From positions 30,696-94,695 of the forward strand of contig NW_019775829.1 in NCBI RefSeq assembly GCF_001039355.2: a DNA stretch of 64,000 nt. The letters are read 5' to 3'. The stretch is from Lingula anatina (taxonomy: Eukaryota; Brachiopoda; Lingulata; Lingulida; Lingulidae). Under the pieces are notes generated by a model that was not told the DNA's origin, did not search any database, and was given only the letters and a program-made list of their open reading frames with translations. Below are positions 15,146-25,898 of the stretch, one piece after another. Positions within the stretch are counted from its first letter, which is position 1. Every line of letters starts with the position of its first letter. The position numbers were made by a program, and so were the translations under genes.

Positions 15146-18100
15146 TTTGCAATTTTTTAGCAAGGAACAACTGTTACAGTATTCATGTTTTCCTGGGATC
15201 ACTTGTCAAATTTTCCCACGTACCAAACAATTGCCACAGGCATTTTTTTCCTTTTGAAAAAAGAAACATATTTTTTCAAAATTAAGGTTGGTCACACTCA
15301 ATAAAAAAAGCTAAGCACTTTTGTCTGGCTTTCAGCAACAGAATTTTTTTTTCTTTTTTTGCTTGCGGCTTGATAGAACCAAGTATTTCATTACTTTCAT
15401 CTGTGATGTTGTATACCACCTTTTTTCTTTAAGTGACTCTCAACTGGATAAACCCACCAAAATGAATTTTCCTGGTGAAAAGGGCAATTTTCACCTACTC
15501 CAAATCATTGCTCTCTCTGTCCCTGCCATCGATTCTTTGTAATTTTTAATTTTTAATTTTAAAATTAGTTCTAAATGACTGACCAGTTGTCATTCCTTGA
15601 TCTTCACTGGGCATGACCTTGTTTTCATAAGGTAAGGAAATGGTGTGGAGTTTTCTATCACAACCCTGTGTTGTGTATGATGCAGACTTTGCAAACCATC
15701 ATGGCTATCTCAGAAAGCAGAGACGACAATAACAAAAATAGTCACGCTTCAGAAAAGCTTTTATTTTTAGGATTTTATCATCTAAAAGGTCTACAATGGA
15801 AAATAAGAGAAGCTTTGCAGGATATAAATATGACTAGGGGGATTCAAATGTGTGGAGGGTCGCTGGTGAACCATATTTATGTAACATTAAATGCCATTTT
15901 CAAATTGCGATTTCAAATCTGTGTGTCTAGATTAGCAAATCTTTTCAGTTTTTGTTCTCTGATGTTGCTTTCTCTGATGACTCCTCTTGTTAACTACCTT
16001 CAGAAATATTTTTGTCAATAATATATCTTTGATTTGCTTCCTTTAAGAACTTTTTAAAGAACTATCCTGTATTAATATTCTTCACATTTGTGTGATGTAG
16101 TCTCTCTTCTGCCATCTAAAATGTGATTTCTGAATTAAATATCATGTCTGAAAATATAGTCTGAGAAACACAACACCAGTATTAGGGCCTCACTTCTCTC
16201 AACATTCCGCTGTTTTCTCAACGCATCTCATTTCTCTTCATCAGGTCATCTGCTCTTTATCAGTTAAATAAAAAGAAATGTAATAGTGAGTGTGAGAGAG
16301 AGAGAAAGAGCCCACACACGTTTTTCTCTTAATTCATTCCTTTGACATTTTCTCACATAACCACCATTGACTGTAAATGTCACAGTGAGGTTGAGCAAGG
16401 CAGCTGGGAATGCTTGCATAAGAATGCGACAAATTATAGGCTAGGTTTCAAATACAGCATTGGTTGTGTATATCTTTTGCTATTTTGGCCAGGAATACTC
16501 TTGTTCTATTGGGATGGGTGAGATACAAAGAATGTGTTAGAGGAACCAAACCCACTTATTGCACTGTTTTATGACGGAAGGATATTTTCACTATCACTTA
16601 CCTTAAGGTGGTTAGGTTTACCGCATTGTGAAAGAGCAAACGTTGCTGTGACAGACAGCTATCAATCATGTAAGGCGGGGGAGGCTTTTGTCACAGGGAA
16701 ATGGTTTCACAGCTGTATGATATGTAGATCAGGGAAAGATCTGTGTTTTATTTAACCACACCTTGGTCGGTTAAATTGTTTGAAGGGTTAAGTAAATTAA
16801 TGCAGCATGATTATTTAAGTGACCACAGAAAAGGAGACGTAAGTAGAGTAATAGATACAAATTTTACATGTACGCAGCATAGTTTGCCTCTAGAATTACT
16901 TTAAGTGGTCAATAAAACAACACAATCAACCTTTTGGTGGAAATATGTGATGTGACTATGGACACATTTTTTTCTTTGTCCTTACATTGAATTGCCATAA
17001 ATTGGACAATAAACACATATGGACTTTAAATGGGAGAAGTATTTTTAAAGCATACCTCATTGGCTCTTGAAGTGAGAAAGTGGGGTAACATTTGAATGTT
17101 TTAGAGCGTGACTGAAGGGTGTTTTCACCTCTACACATGCCAACACAAGCGAAGGTTAATTCATTGCGGAGCTATTTCCCAGCAAATTGCCACTACCGGC
17201 ATCCATCATATAAACCCCTGTGTAAGCTCAGTGAATTCATTCAGTCAATCACTCAGACAAGGGAATAATAGAATTAAAAGACGCACCACTAAGTTCCTGT
17301 GGCATACCGGATATAGGTGTTGCTGTGGTTACCTATAGGATTATAGTATTTGTAATTTGACAGTCTGATAATCTGGAGGTTGGATCTCAAAGCAGCATGG
17401 TGCATCAACAGGTCATGGGGCCTCTTGCCACTTTCGTATTCCTCAGTATATGCAGGTTTCACTTGGCGCAGGGGGAACTTATAACAGTAGTATTGGAAGG
17501 TATGAAAACACTTAAACTATAATTAACTTTGTGTAGAGAATGAGATATATAGCATATGTGGTCTTAGTATTTTAATAGATCAACTAAGCTCTGATGGTTT
17601 TGATATTTGAAAGTTTCAAAAAGCCAAAGTAAATGTTAAGCCACTTTTTTTTTTAATTTTTAATTTACCATAGTTACTATAATGAGAGAATCTTCAATTC
17701 GTGTAAGATATGTTAATTGACATGATCTTGTACATTAGTATGCAATTCACATGCAAAAATTTGTGTACTTGTCTACAATCATAAATAACAGTTTTTTATG
17801 TCCACAGTGTGTTGATAACTAGGATAAAAAGCTTTTACTAAGATATTTTGTTTACTTCAGTGGTGGTAACATTACAGTGTCACTCTTTAAATGGGGACTA
17901 CAGCTAAGTATGAGGTTTAGAATATGAAACAATTGGTTAAGAGAAGAATCATAATATTGAAATGGTTGTTAAGGGCACATGTATTTGTTTTTGCTCAAAA
18001 CTCAACGTTGATGCCCTTGTTAAAATTGCGTATTGTGAGCAGAAGTGTTAGGTTAGTGTAACTTAAATAGAAGGGTAATGGCAGGGCAATGCCTTTTAGA

Positions 18101-21100
18101 GAGTCTTGGTTGAATGAAATCATTTGTTAGTGAGGACTTTGACTGAATTGTGTATTTCTATTTCATTGGAAATAACTTATAAGGCACCACCGCAAATGGG
18201 TTCCCTTTGAAGTTCTCAAACTGTACAAAAAATAATTAATGAGAAAATGTAAGAAATGTGGCATAATATTGCCAAAAGAAAACATTTTGAAGAGAAGTTT
18301 TTTAATATCTTAAAGTTAATCTAACATTTAATGTAAAACTCACATTTTGAAAATAGTTAGGATCTTTTTTTCAATTAAGAAATGTGAAATGTTGCCCTTC
18401 TTTAGATATAAATGAAATTGGTAAGTTAATCCATATAGGCAGTATGGGAACTGAAGGCCAAACTATGCATATCTACAAGGGTCACCTGTGCACTAAGTTA
18501 CCCCACGGCTAACTAATTACAATGTCAGTAACTTTGTAAAGAATGTGCCAATTTAAAACTCTTGATTCAAATTATGAAAGGACACTATAATAATGCATAA
18601 AATCTCACCACAACAGCTTCAAATTACCACATATAAGGTAGATATGATATTATATATTAGGCAGAGAAACTTTCACCAGCCGTTGCCACTAAGGTAGGTC
18701 CTGTGCTGAAAGTCACAGCTGTTGTGCAATAAGCTGGGACATTCTTGGTCAGCCTAACCATTAAAATAGATGGCCAAGATTGAGGATTACATTCTTGACA
18801 TTATTTATACATCTGAGGTCCACCACATTAAAGCAAATTGTCACGGTTATGCATGGTTATGAAGATATTGTGTGTAAAACCCAATGTGTCTGACATAGTC
18901 TAGATAGAGAAGCCACAGACAGTGGTATGCCAGAGATGAGGTTTGGTCCACACAGCAGTATGTCTATAGATAGACTCTGTCTTCATTCTCAATGGTTATA
19001 CCACGATGAACAACAGGGCAGGTAATGTTTACTGAGGATAATTTGATTTAATTTGTTAAGCAGATGCGATCATATCAAGTTTAGCTGCAGTTTAATTGAC
19101 TTTTTACTTTAAAAAAAAAAAGAGGTGTATTCAGGAAATACTGATTGAGCCGATTGGCTCTAACAGGCAGCATACAGGAAATAGGTTAGAATACATTGGG
19201 TCAGTTTATGGAGCATTTAACTTGTTTAATGATGTGTAGGAGTAAAGCAAGTCTGCCTTTTCTGACAATTTTTCAAATTTATCAGACGAATTATCATAAG
19301 TAATAAAAATTAATAGATCAGCCGACCACCCATGTCCTGTAGAAGGAAACATTATTGAGTCATGAAATTATTATCGCCATAACATCAGGACAGAAGAACA
19401 AAAGACAAAAAAAGCTCATTCATATTTTTATGAGAAAAACTACTGTGTGTAATGTTGAAATGTGTACCTAGTCACATTGTGAGAGTTACGTAATGGGAAG
19501 AGGGATATTGTGTAGGCTATCTCTGGACACTCCTATTTCTTTTTAGGATTCTAAATGTCAGAGAGAAGATGAATCTGATTTGATCTTTACTTAAGACTTT
19601 GTGGAGTTATTTTAAGTGGATGAGGAAGAAGGCATTAGATAAGAAAACGGTATAATCATGAAGTGTGTCAGTGGGCTGTATAAGAGAAAGTCACTTAGGT
19701 TATAGTTCATCAAAAGTGTATGAGATTTTGAGAAGGCTTCTTCATAGGACAGCTGCAACATCATGGGAGAATTTATAGTTATTGGTAAGCAAAGGTGTTG
19801 TATGCTTGTTATGTGTAGTGGGTAACAGAAGTGAAAGATATTCAGACAGTTAATTAACAATAATAATTGGCAGCAATGAATTACTTAGGGCTTTGATGTC
19901 ATTTTCAAATATTTATTATTGAACAGATTGGAGATTATTGTATATATCAAGTATTTTGGACAGGTTTATCATGTGACTATAACCAATCTTGTGGCTGATC
20001 ACCATAGTGTGTAGTGGATATATATTTCATTTTTTAGGTGGGGAAATAGAATATGTTCAGCCTGAATTTATAAAGCCATGTCCTGTGCAACTTGCTACTG
20101 GGTTTTGCCTAAACCATGGAATATGCCGACAAATTATTATCTCAAATAACAACATAACCAGTTGCCAGTGAGTATTTCGCACCGCTGCTGTTGAATGGAG
20201 AGATTTCTGACAGCACAATACATGTACTTGTGATTTTTAGCAAAATGTTTGAGCATTACAAGTCATGGGGGTTGGTTCAACTGCTGTGAATATTTAACCT
20301 CTTCTTGATATGAAAAAGTCGAATTTGTTGTAACCCTTATTTTAACATCCCCTGTTTATCATTAACTTAATCTAACATGTATAAGTCATTGCTTCACTGA
20401 GTAATTGCCATTTTAGCGTTTCCATCCACTATTAACAATGATTTTGGTTTCCTTGTTCATTTATCATTTTTCTGTGATATGATGAAGAGAGCATTTCATG
20501 AAATTATTTATTAGAAATATGACATTATCAGATGGGTCACACACACATCCATTCTCATTCCACTCCACCATGATGAATGGCTCAATTATCATACATATAT
20601 CTCAGAGGGAGCCTGACATCTATCTATTTCCTATTCATTCAAGTATCAATATGTTCTATAGCCATCAGGATAAAGCTTCTCTCACCTGAGTCTTAAGTGT
20701 CACTGAGGAATTGCTGGTTATGAAACTTTCACATACTTGCTTGGAGAATCTCGAAATACATTGAAGTGACATTTATTGTCCTTTGCAAGGGTTTTGTCTG
20801 AGTGACATTTATTGTCATTGTAAAGTTTTCATTATATTAATGAAAGCAGTGTTGTTCCTCGCTTTGGATTTATTGTGATAATACCAACTGGATATCTCCA
20901 CATCTCAGCTGTGGTAGTATTTGACTCATGATCAGTTTTCAACTCATGGTCTGTCCATCTGGACATCGTAGTCCATTGCCTAATCACGGGGTCATTTGGC
21001 CAGGCTGTGACCCCGTGTTCTTCTTGCTACTGCTGTTGTTCCGTTACTGCATATTTTTGTGACATTTATGAGAGAGAATATTAGCATTCCTTATCCAATT

Positions 21101-24100
21101 ACTCCATCACTTCATTCTGTAATCATGTATAATGACTGACCTGACCTTTTTTTGTCTCATCTTAGCTGCCCATTGAATGTCATGCTTTTGTTGTTACACG
21201 CTATCCTGCTGATAAATCGTGACACATTTGTGACAGAAATTGCTGTCTTCTAACACACCTCCATTCATCTTCCGTCTCCAGGTGTAACAGCATGGTAGAC
21301 ACACCCACCTGCTGTCACCTGCCGTGTTTACTTACCACATATAGCAGTTCTATGCTATTTTGGTAGAGGGGTGCATGCCTCCATCATCAGTTTATATATC
21401 AGGGTTGCCAACATTAGAGTTCTTAAAATGAATACACATCACAAGGCTTTGTCATATGAAAAGTAATGCATAAGAAATTTTGCACATTTTTATAATTATT
21501 ATATATTATAATAATATTTTTATAGTGAACAGATTTTTAAAATGAGATTGACTTTTGATTCTGAAAAAGTCATGGATCAAGAATAATGAACCAGAGGTTC
21601 ATTAGCTTGGTATTTGAATACTTTAGACATTGTGAAGTTCTTTAAACATAACAAATGGAGGAAATGTTGGAAATGGAGTTGGCAACCTTGTCATGTATGC
21701 TGAATGTGTTTTGCTTGTGGGGTTTTAAATCTATGTTTTATTTATTTCTGAATAAATATGTAATTGAATGATTTACAATATATTTGTGTCTAATTTTCAC
21801 TGATTAGTGTATTTTTCTTGTAGCTGAGCACTCACAATCATTGATATTTAATATTTTTTGTTTTTCTTTATTTTTCAATAATGGAATGATCCAGGCAACA
21901 TGCCCCATAGTCTTTGTTCAGTATCATAAGCTAACTTCAATCTTTTCTATATTCTTACTTGTTTAATACTATCAATTATGTCATTAACAGTAAGGAATTA
22001 ATTGGCATCTAATTAAGTTTTTTATCTGATTACAGCTGTAAACGTGGTTATAGTGGGACAAGATGTGAATATTTAATGAGACCAGGTATGAAACATTGTA
22101 GTTATATATCTATGGAAAGTTCTTAAAAATATTTATTGTATAAAGAACAATTCATATGTTAGTAAATTGAAGATAAAGAATTATAAGGTTCATAATTTGA
22201 TCTAATCCCCATAAGTCTTAAAAAGAAAAAAAACAAACCATGAATAGGATATATAAAGCAGTGATGAATAACTTTGATAAATTTATTTTAATTACATACA
22301 TGCTTATTTGATTTAAAAGTCAAGTCCAAGATAATTTAAATTTATTTTACATTTTCAGTCCAAGACCCTATGATGGCCAATGTAGCTGCAGGGATAGGAG
22401 TTGCAGTATTTGTAGTTGTCATAATTATAGTAGCTGTTGTTGCATATATTGTGTAAGTATGCTTTATTCCCTTTTCTTTTTTTCTCTGTCAAAAATGCAA
22501 AATTTTCTGGAAAATTGCAATCATTATAACTCTTTTTATAAAGAAGAGACCTGAGTTTAAAGATTTTGAAGGTTTTAATTATAGCTTAGTGCATTCCCAG
22601 TCCTGTAACTGTCTCATGTAAGATCGTCATCTACTCCACGTCTCACTTTATTTCTACCTGTCTTCGAACTGCTTGAACTCCAAATGGTTTACCACACATG
22701 TAAGGTTTTGGTAAAACAAAGATTGAATCAGATGTATGGAAAGATGAGGAAATGACATGGGTCACGGGATGTAGGATATATAAAGAACTGAGATTATTTT
22801 TACTGGCTTAGGTGTGTTCCGTAGTACATGTATCAGCTGCTGACCAAAGTGAAGCAGTTACATCTGTGGTATCACTTGGTTATACTGTGATCTCAATCTC
22901 TCTCTCACACACACACACACACATATTTCAATGTTTAAACATTTAAGATGGGGTTGTATTCTAAGGGATCTATTCAGACAGCCACATTTCATGATGTAAT
23001 TTAGCTTATTTTAAAATACTTATAAGCTCTGATGTGAGTGCATCTTGCATTTTATTCTGACACATAAAAGCTGTTTCAGAAAAGTACTGGAGATGTCTAC
23101 TGCTACAAACTATGTACATTGCAAATAGTGGGGTCATATCAAAGAAATATGAGTTTCTTGTTATTATGTAAAAAAGAAAAGTTGAAGATGTTGAAAATGG
23201 ATGGGTAGGCACAAGGTCAAGAAAGCCACAGCTTTTATTCAAGTTTGTTTTCCTAAAAACAGGGAATTTGGGTTCCACCCTTTTTTGGGGTCTGTTAAAA
23301 ATACGTTGAGTACCAGTAGCTTAATCTGGATGGCTGAACACATTTTGTGAAATCTTTTGATTTGGATCCCACCTTCTTCTGGTCCATTATATTCCATGCT
23401 GCATAAGCATGATGCATTACAAATTCATCATCATACATCATTAAACCTTCTTGAAAAAAAATATATAAGCAATTTTTATAAATGTACTGACACCAAGGCT
23501 ATATTTGGCAAATTTGAAGAATTTAAATTCTGTTGGTAAATGGATGCGTTTGATCACAAGTTTGGACTGAACAGGGACAAAATCTTAATAGGTCATTTTA
23601 AACATTGTTGATTTTAGAAGGGTAGAAAAGGACAGGAATTTTCTAAAATCACTGTGTTGATGTTTGTAGAATTGGGGGCCATCCAGACACTACAGTTTTT
23701 ATAAAATGTTCATTACCGACATTTATGTAATGGTTAGTTATAAGGAATTAACATTTGACGTGTACCTGCACAAGTTTTGGAGTCATCATCTGCAGTCTCA
23801 ACCAGAAGACTAAAATTTTGTTGAAGAAAATGAACATTATATACAATCTGAACTTGACATCTCAATGAACTTTTTCCATAACAACATGCATTAACCATTT
23901 ATTTTATTTCCAGCATAAGAAAAAGGAACAGTCGGCAAAGAACAATAAATCTTAATGCAGACACAGAGGACGAGGTAGGACGACCTTTCAGTCGGAGGGC
24001 TTCTGTTATTGCTAGTGATACTAAACGAGCGGTAATTAACCACTTTGCTTCACCATTAACAATTTTATTGAGGTATCTGCAAAGAAAATCCTCCATATAG

Positions 24101-25898
24101 TTCACTGAAAACATAAATTAAGATGCTGAACCATTCTGATTTTTGAAAACAAAATTATCGGGCCATGGTTGCAAAATGTTAATAAAATATGCTTTTCATA
24201 CCTGTCAGTTATTTTCTTATACTGACAGTAAAAAAAAAAGAGAATCTAAAATTCTTTAACCAGAGATTTTTCTCCAACCAAACAAATGCAGTACATAGAC
24301 AGACATGAACTGAATAATTAATATGGCTTTCAGCCTTAGTCATGGCAATAATTGTATTTTACTCTACTCCATACGTGACAAAGGCAGTATATCACCTTGT
24401 ATTTTAATACATTGTGAATTTGTCTTGTGGTCCTATTATGAAGTATATTATCAGGTCTTGTGCAGATGCCTCAACAATTACCAGTGACACAGAGAGGTGG
24501 ATGAGTGTGGAAAAAGTAATTTTTTTTCGTGAAATGTGAACCGTTTTCCTTGAAAAGAAACTTAATGATGAAAAAAGCAAAGAAATTTTACCCTGATATT
24601 TATACTTTCACGTAAAAAAGTTGAATATTCACTTCAAGAGCACTAATTAATACACCTCTCATTGTCATTTTGCATGGGTTGCAGTGATTTTAACATGTTC
24701 TCACAGTGGCATTTAGTTCAGTTAAAGCAAGCACTTTGATCTATCCAAATATTGAAAAGCACAGTGGGGAAAATTGATTGCTTTGCTTCTTACAGAGACC
24801 AGTTTATGCTGATCCAGATAAGCATGAGGTCAGTTAAGGCAAGGGCTTCTTTAAACTTGAAATCAAATGACCTCTTGCCCTTAATAGAGCGAGTTGATTT
24901 TCTTGAATGTATCATATGTGCAACAGCCCCTTGCATAAAGAGGCTCCATTGCACCTCAGACACTGAAATTTCCAGTTAATCAACCTTTTTTTGGTTGACA
25001 AGAGCCTTAGTTTCCAGTTCAAAGAAGCCCTTTTCTGCACAGTTCTTAGACTAGTAAGATGACTAAGGGTTTGTGTTTAGTCACCAAAGAACAGTTCAAT
25101 CAATACTAACACCTAGACCACTCTAAAAGTGTGCCTCTGTAATTGCAGTGATTGCTACAATATTACGTAGAAAGCAAGAACACTGAAAGAGCATCATCTG
25201 ATTGTAAGCTTTTTTCAGCATTTTAGTTACCAGAACTGGGACTGAAATTGCTTTGCTTTTTACTTTTGCAAACTAAAAAGATATGGAAGCTCAAAGCCAT
25301 TCAAAGCTTTTGTCGTTGCAACATAATATATATATTTGGTTCAAGAGTTATAATACACAAATCACACTTTCTAAGGTCATAGAATGCATAGCATATGGTA
25401 GTGGCTTGAACTAAAAAATTTAGATACGGTGTAGTATTGCCTTTGAAAATCACAAAACAAATACCTCTCCCTTGTTTTTCTTTACAAAGCTGTGGCATGA
25501 TTTATCACCTCAATCCACAATACTAAGCTGCACAAAGTAGATAAGTAATGTAATAAGTTGCCCTTTATAATTTGTACTTTTCTATCCCCAAACAAATATT
25601 TGCTATATGTGATAAGCCTCTCCAAGTCGTGTCAAATTACTCTAATTTCATTGGTAAAGTGCATTTTTGTGGTGAACAGTTTTTAAGTTGTAAACAATTG
25701 GAAATTTTCTCTTTAAGAACCTTCCATGTTGTCTTGATGTTTTTGCTTTTGAATTAATTTATGAATTAGTAAATTTTATGTGTATTTTTTTTCATTTGCT
25801 AGGCATTACCAACAGCTAATGGGCACCAAGAAGAAAAGTTGTTGAAAAACGATTTAGAAAGAGACTGTGAAAAAGGAGAAGCAGAAGACAAAGTATAG
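9559..25898 (+). CDS. Single-EGF transmembrane growth factor (ErbB/EGFR ligand family), alternatively spliced
   Basis: Probable membrane-tethered EGFR ligand. Exons: 9559-9707 (ATG 9623; hydrophobic signal peptide), then either 14731-14935 or 20038-20167, then 22036-22085, 22359-22452, 23914-24031, 24796-24828 and 25803-25898 (TAG). Phases agree throughout. Products are 226 aa (first alternative exon) or 201 aa (second). One EGF module follows: isoform 1 has C66-x9-C76-x5-C82-x13-C96-x-C98-x8-C107, ending CKRGYSGTRC. The intron between C4 and C5 in phase 2 is the known hallmark of ErbB-ligand genes. A transmembrane helix (about residues 120-145, beginning ANVAAGIG) follows at once, then a stop-transfer IRKR and a tail of about 80 residues rich in charged residues with RRAS and VYADPDKHE motifs. 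Exon 23914-24031 has an earlier in-frame donor at 23974, giving a tail 19 residues shorter. The 5' UTR lies partly upstream of a splice acceptor. The EGF-ligand class is firm; orthology to spitz, TGF-alpha or neuregulin is not decided. Confidence 0.85.
10648..10671. repeat. Poly-G tract (24 G)
   Basis: Uninterrupted run of G on the plus strand inside intron 1 of the EGF-ligand gene; quadruplex-capable and prone to sequencing error in length. Confidence 0.9.
12557..12733. repeat. Possible small TIR element
   Basis: The palindrome tagatcgatcta occurs at both ends (12557-12568 and 12722-12733) of a locally GC-rich stretch of about 175 bases inside intron 1, in contrast to its AT-rich surroundings. 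No clear longer arms or target duplication, so the call is tentative. Confidence 0.35.
14731..14935 (+). CDS. Alternative exon A: first half of EGF module, long Pro/Thr stalk
   Basis: Polypyrimidine tract plus AG before, GTAAGT after; phase 1 in, phase 2 out, 205 nt. It encodes a linker of about 36 residues rich in Pro, Thr and Ala (with one extra Cys at residue 31) and then C1-C4 of the EGF module (residues 66-96). The junction falls right after C4, as in exon B. No N-glycosylation sequon in the EGF part. Used instead of, not with, 20038-20167. Confidence 0.85.
15076..15148. repeat. (ATTT)n microsatellite
   Basis: About 17 tetranucleotide units with one interruption, in the intron just after alternative exon A. 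Confidence 0.95.
20038..20167 (+). CDS. Alternative exon B: second version of the first EGF half
   Basis: Acceptor tttttag, donor GTGAGT; 130 nt, phase 1 in and phase 2 out, exactly like exon A. It encodes a short acidic linker (GGEIEYVQPEFIKP) and C43-x8-C52-x5-C58-x12-C71. The core FCLNHGIC is closer to classic EGFR ligands than exon A, and NNIT supplies an N-glycosylation site absent from A. Joining exon A to B would shift the frame and stop at TGA nine codons into B. Omitting both also shifts the frame. Confidence 0.85.
20985..21016. repeat. Short perfect hairpin in the intron after exon B
   Basis: cacggggtca pairs with tgaccccgtg across a loop of about 11 bases. GC-rich stem in an AT-rich intron, about 0.8 kb downstream of alternative exon B. 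Function unknown. Confidence 0.5.
21282..21775 (+). other. Candidate alternative terminal exon (secreted, TM-less EGF form)
   Basis: A strong acceptor (cttccgtctccag) opens a frame that is in phase with exons A and B. Read in that phase it gives Q-C-x8-C, the same spacing as C4-x-C5-x8-C6 of the real EGF exon, then a short Cys-containing tail and TAG at 21364-21366. An AATAAA follows at 21751-21756. The conserved Gly and aromatic residue between C5 and C6 are missing, so it would not be a standard EGF fold. Could be chance. Confidence 0.3.
24796..24828 (+). CDS. 33-nt microexon of the EGF-ligand cytoplasmic tail
   Basis: Flanked by cttacag and GTCAGT, phase 0 on both sides. Encodes RPVYADPDKHE and joins smoothly to the terminal exon. 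It is too short for ORF finders. The tyrosine in an acidic setting could be a phosphorylation site. The gene stays in frame with or without it, so it may be a cassette exon. Confidence 0.6.
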
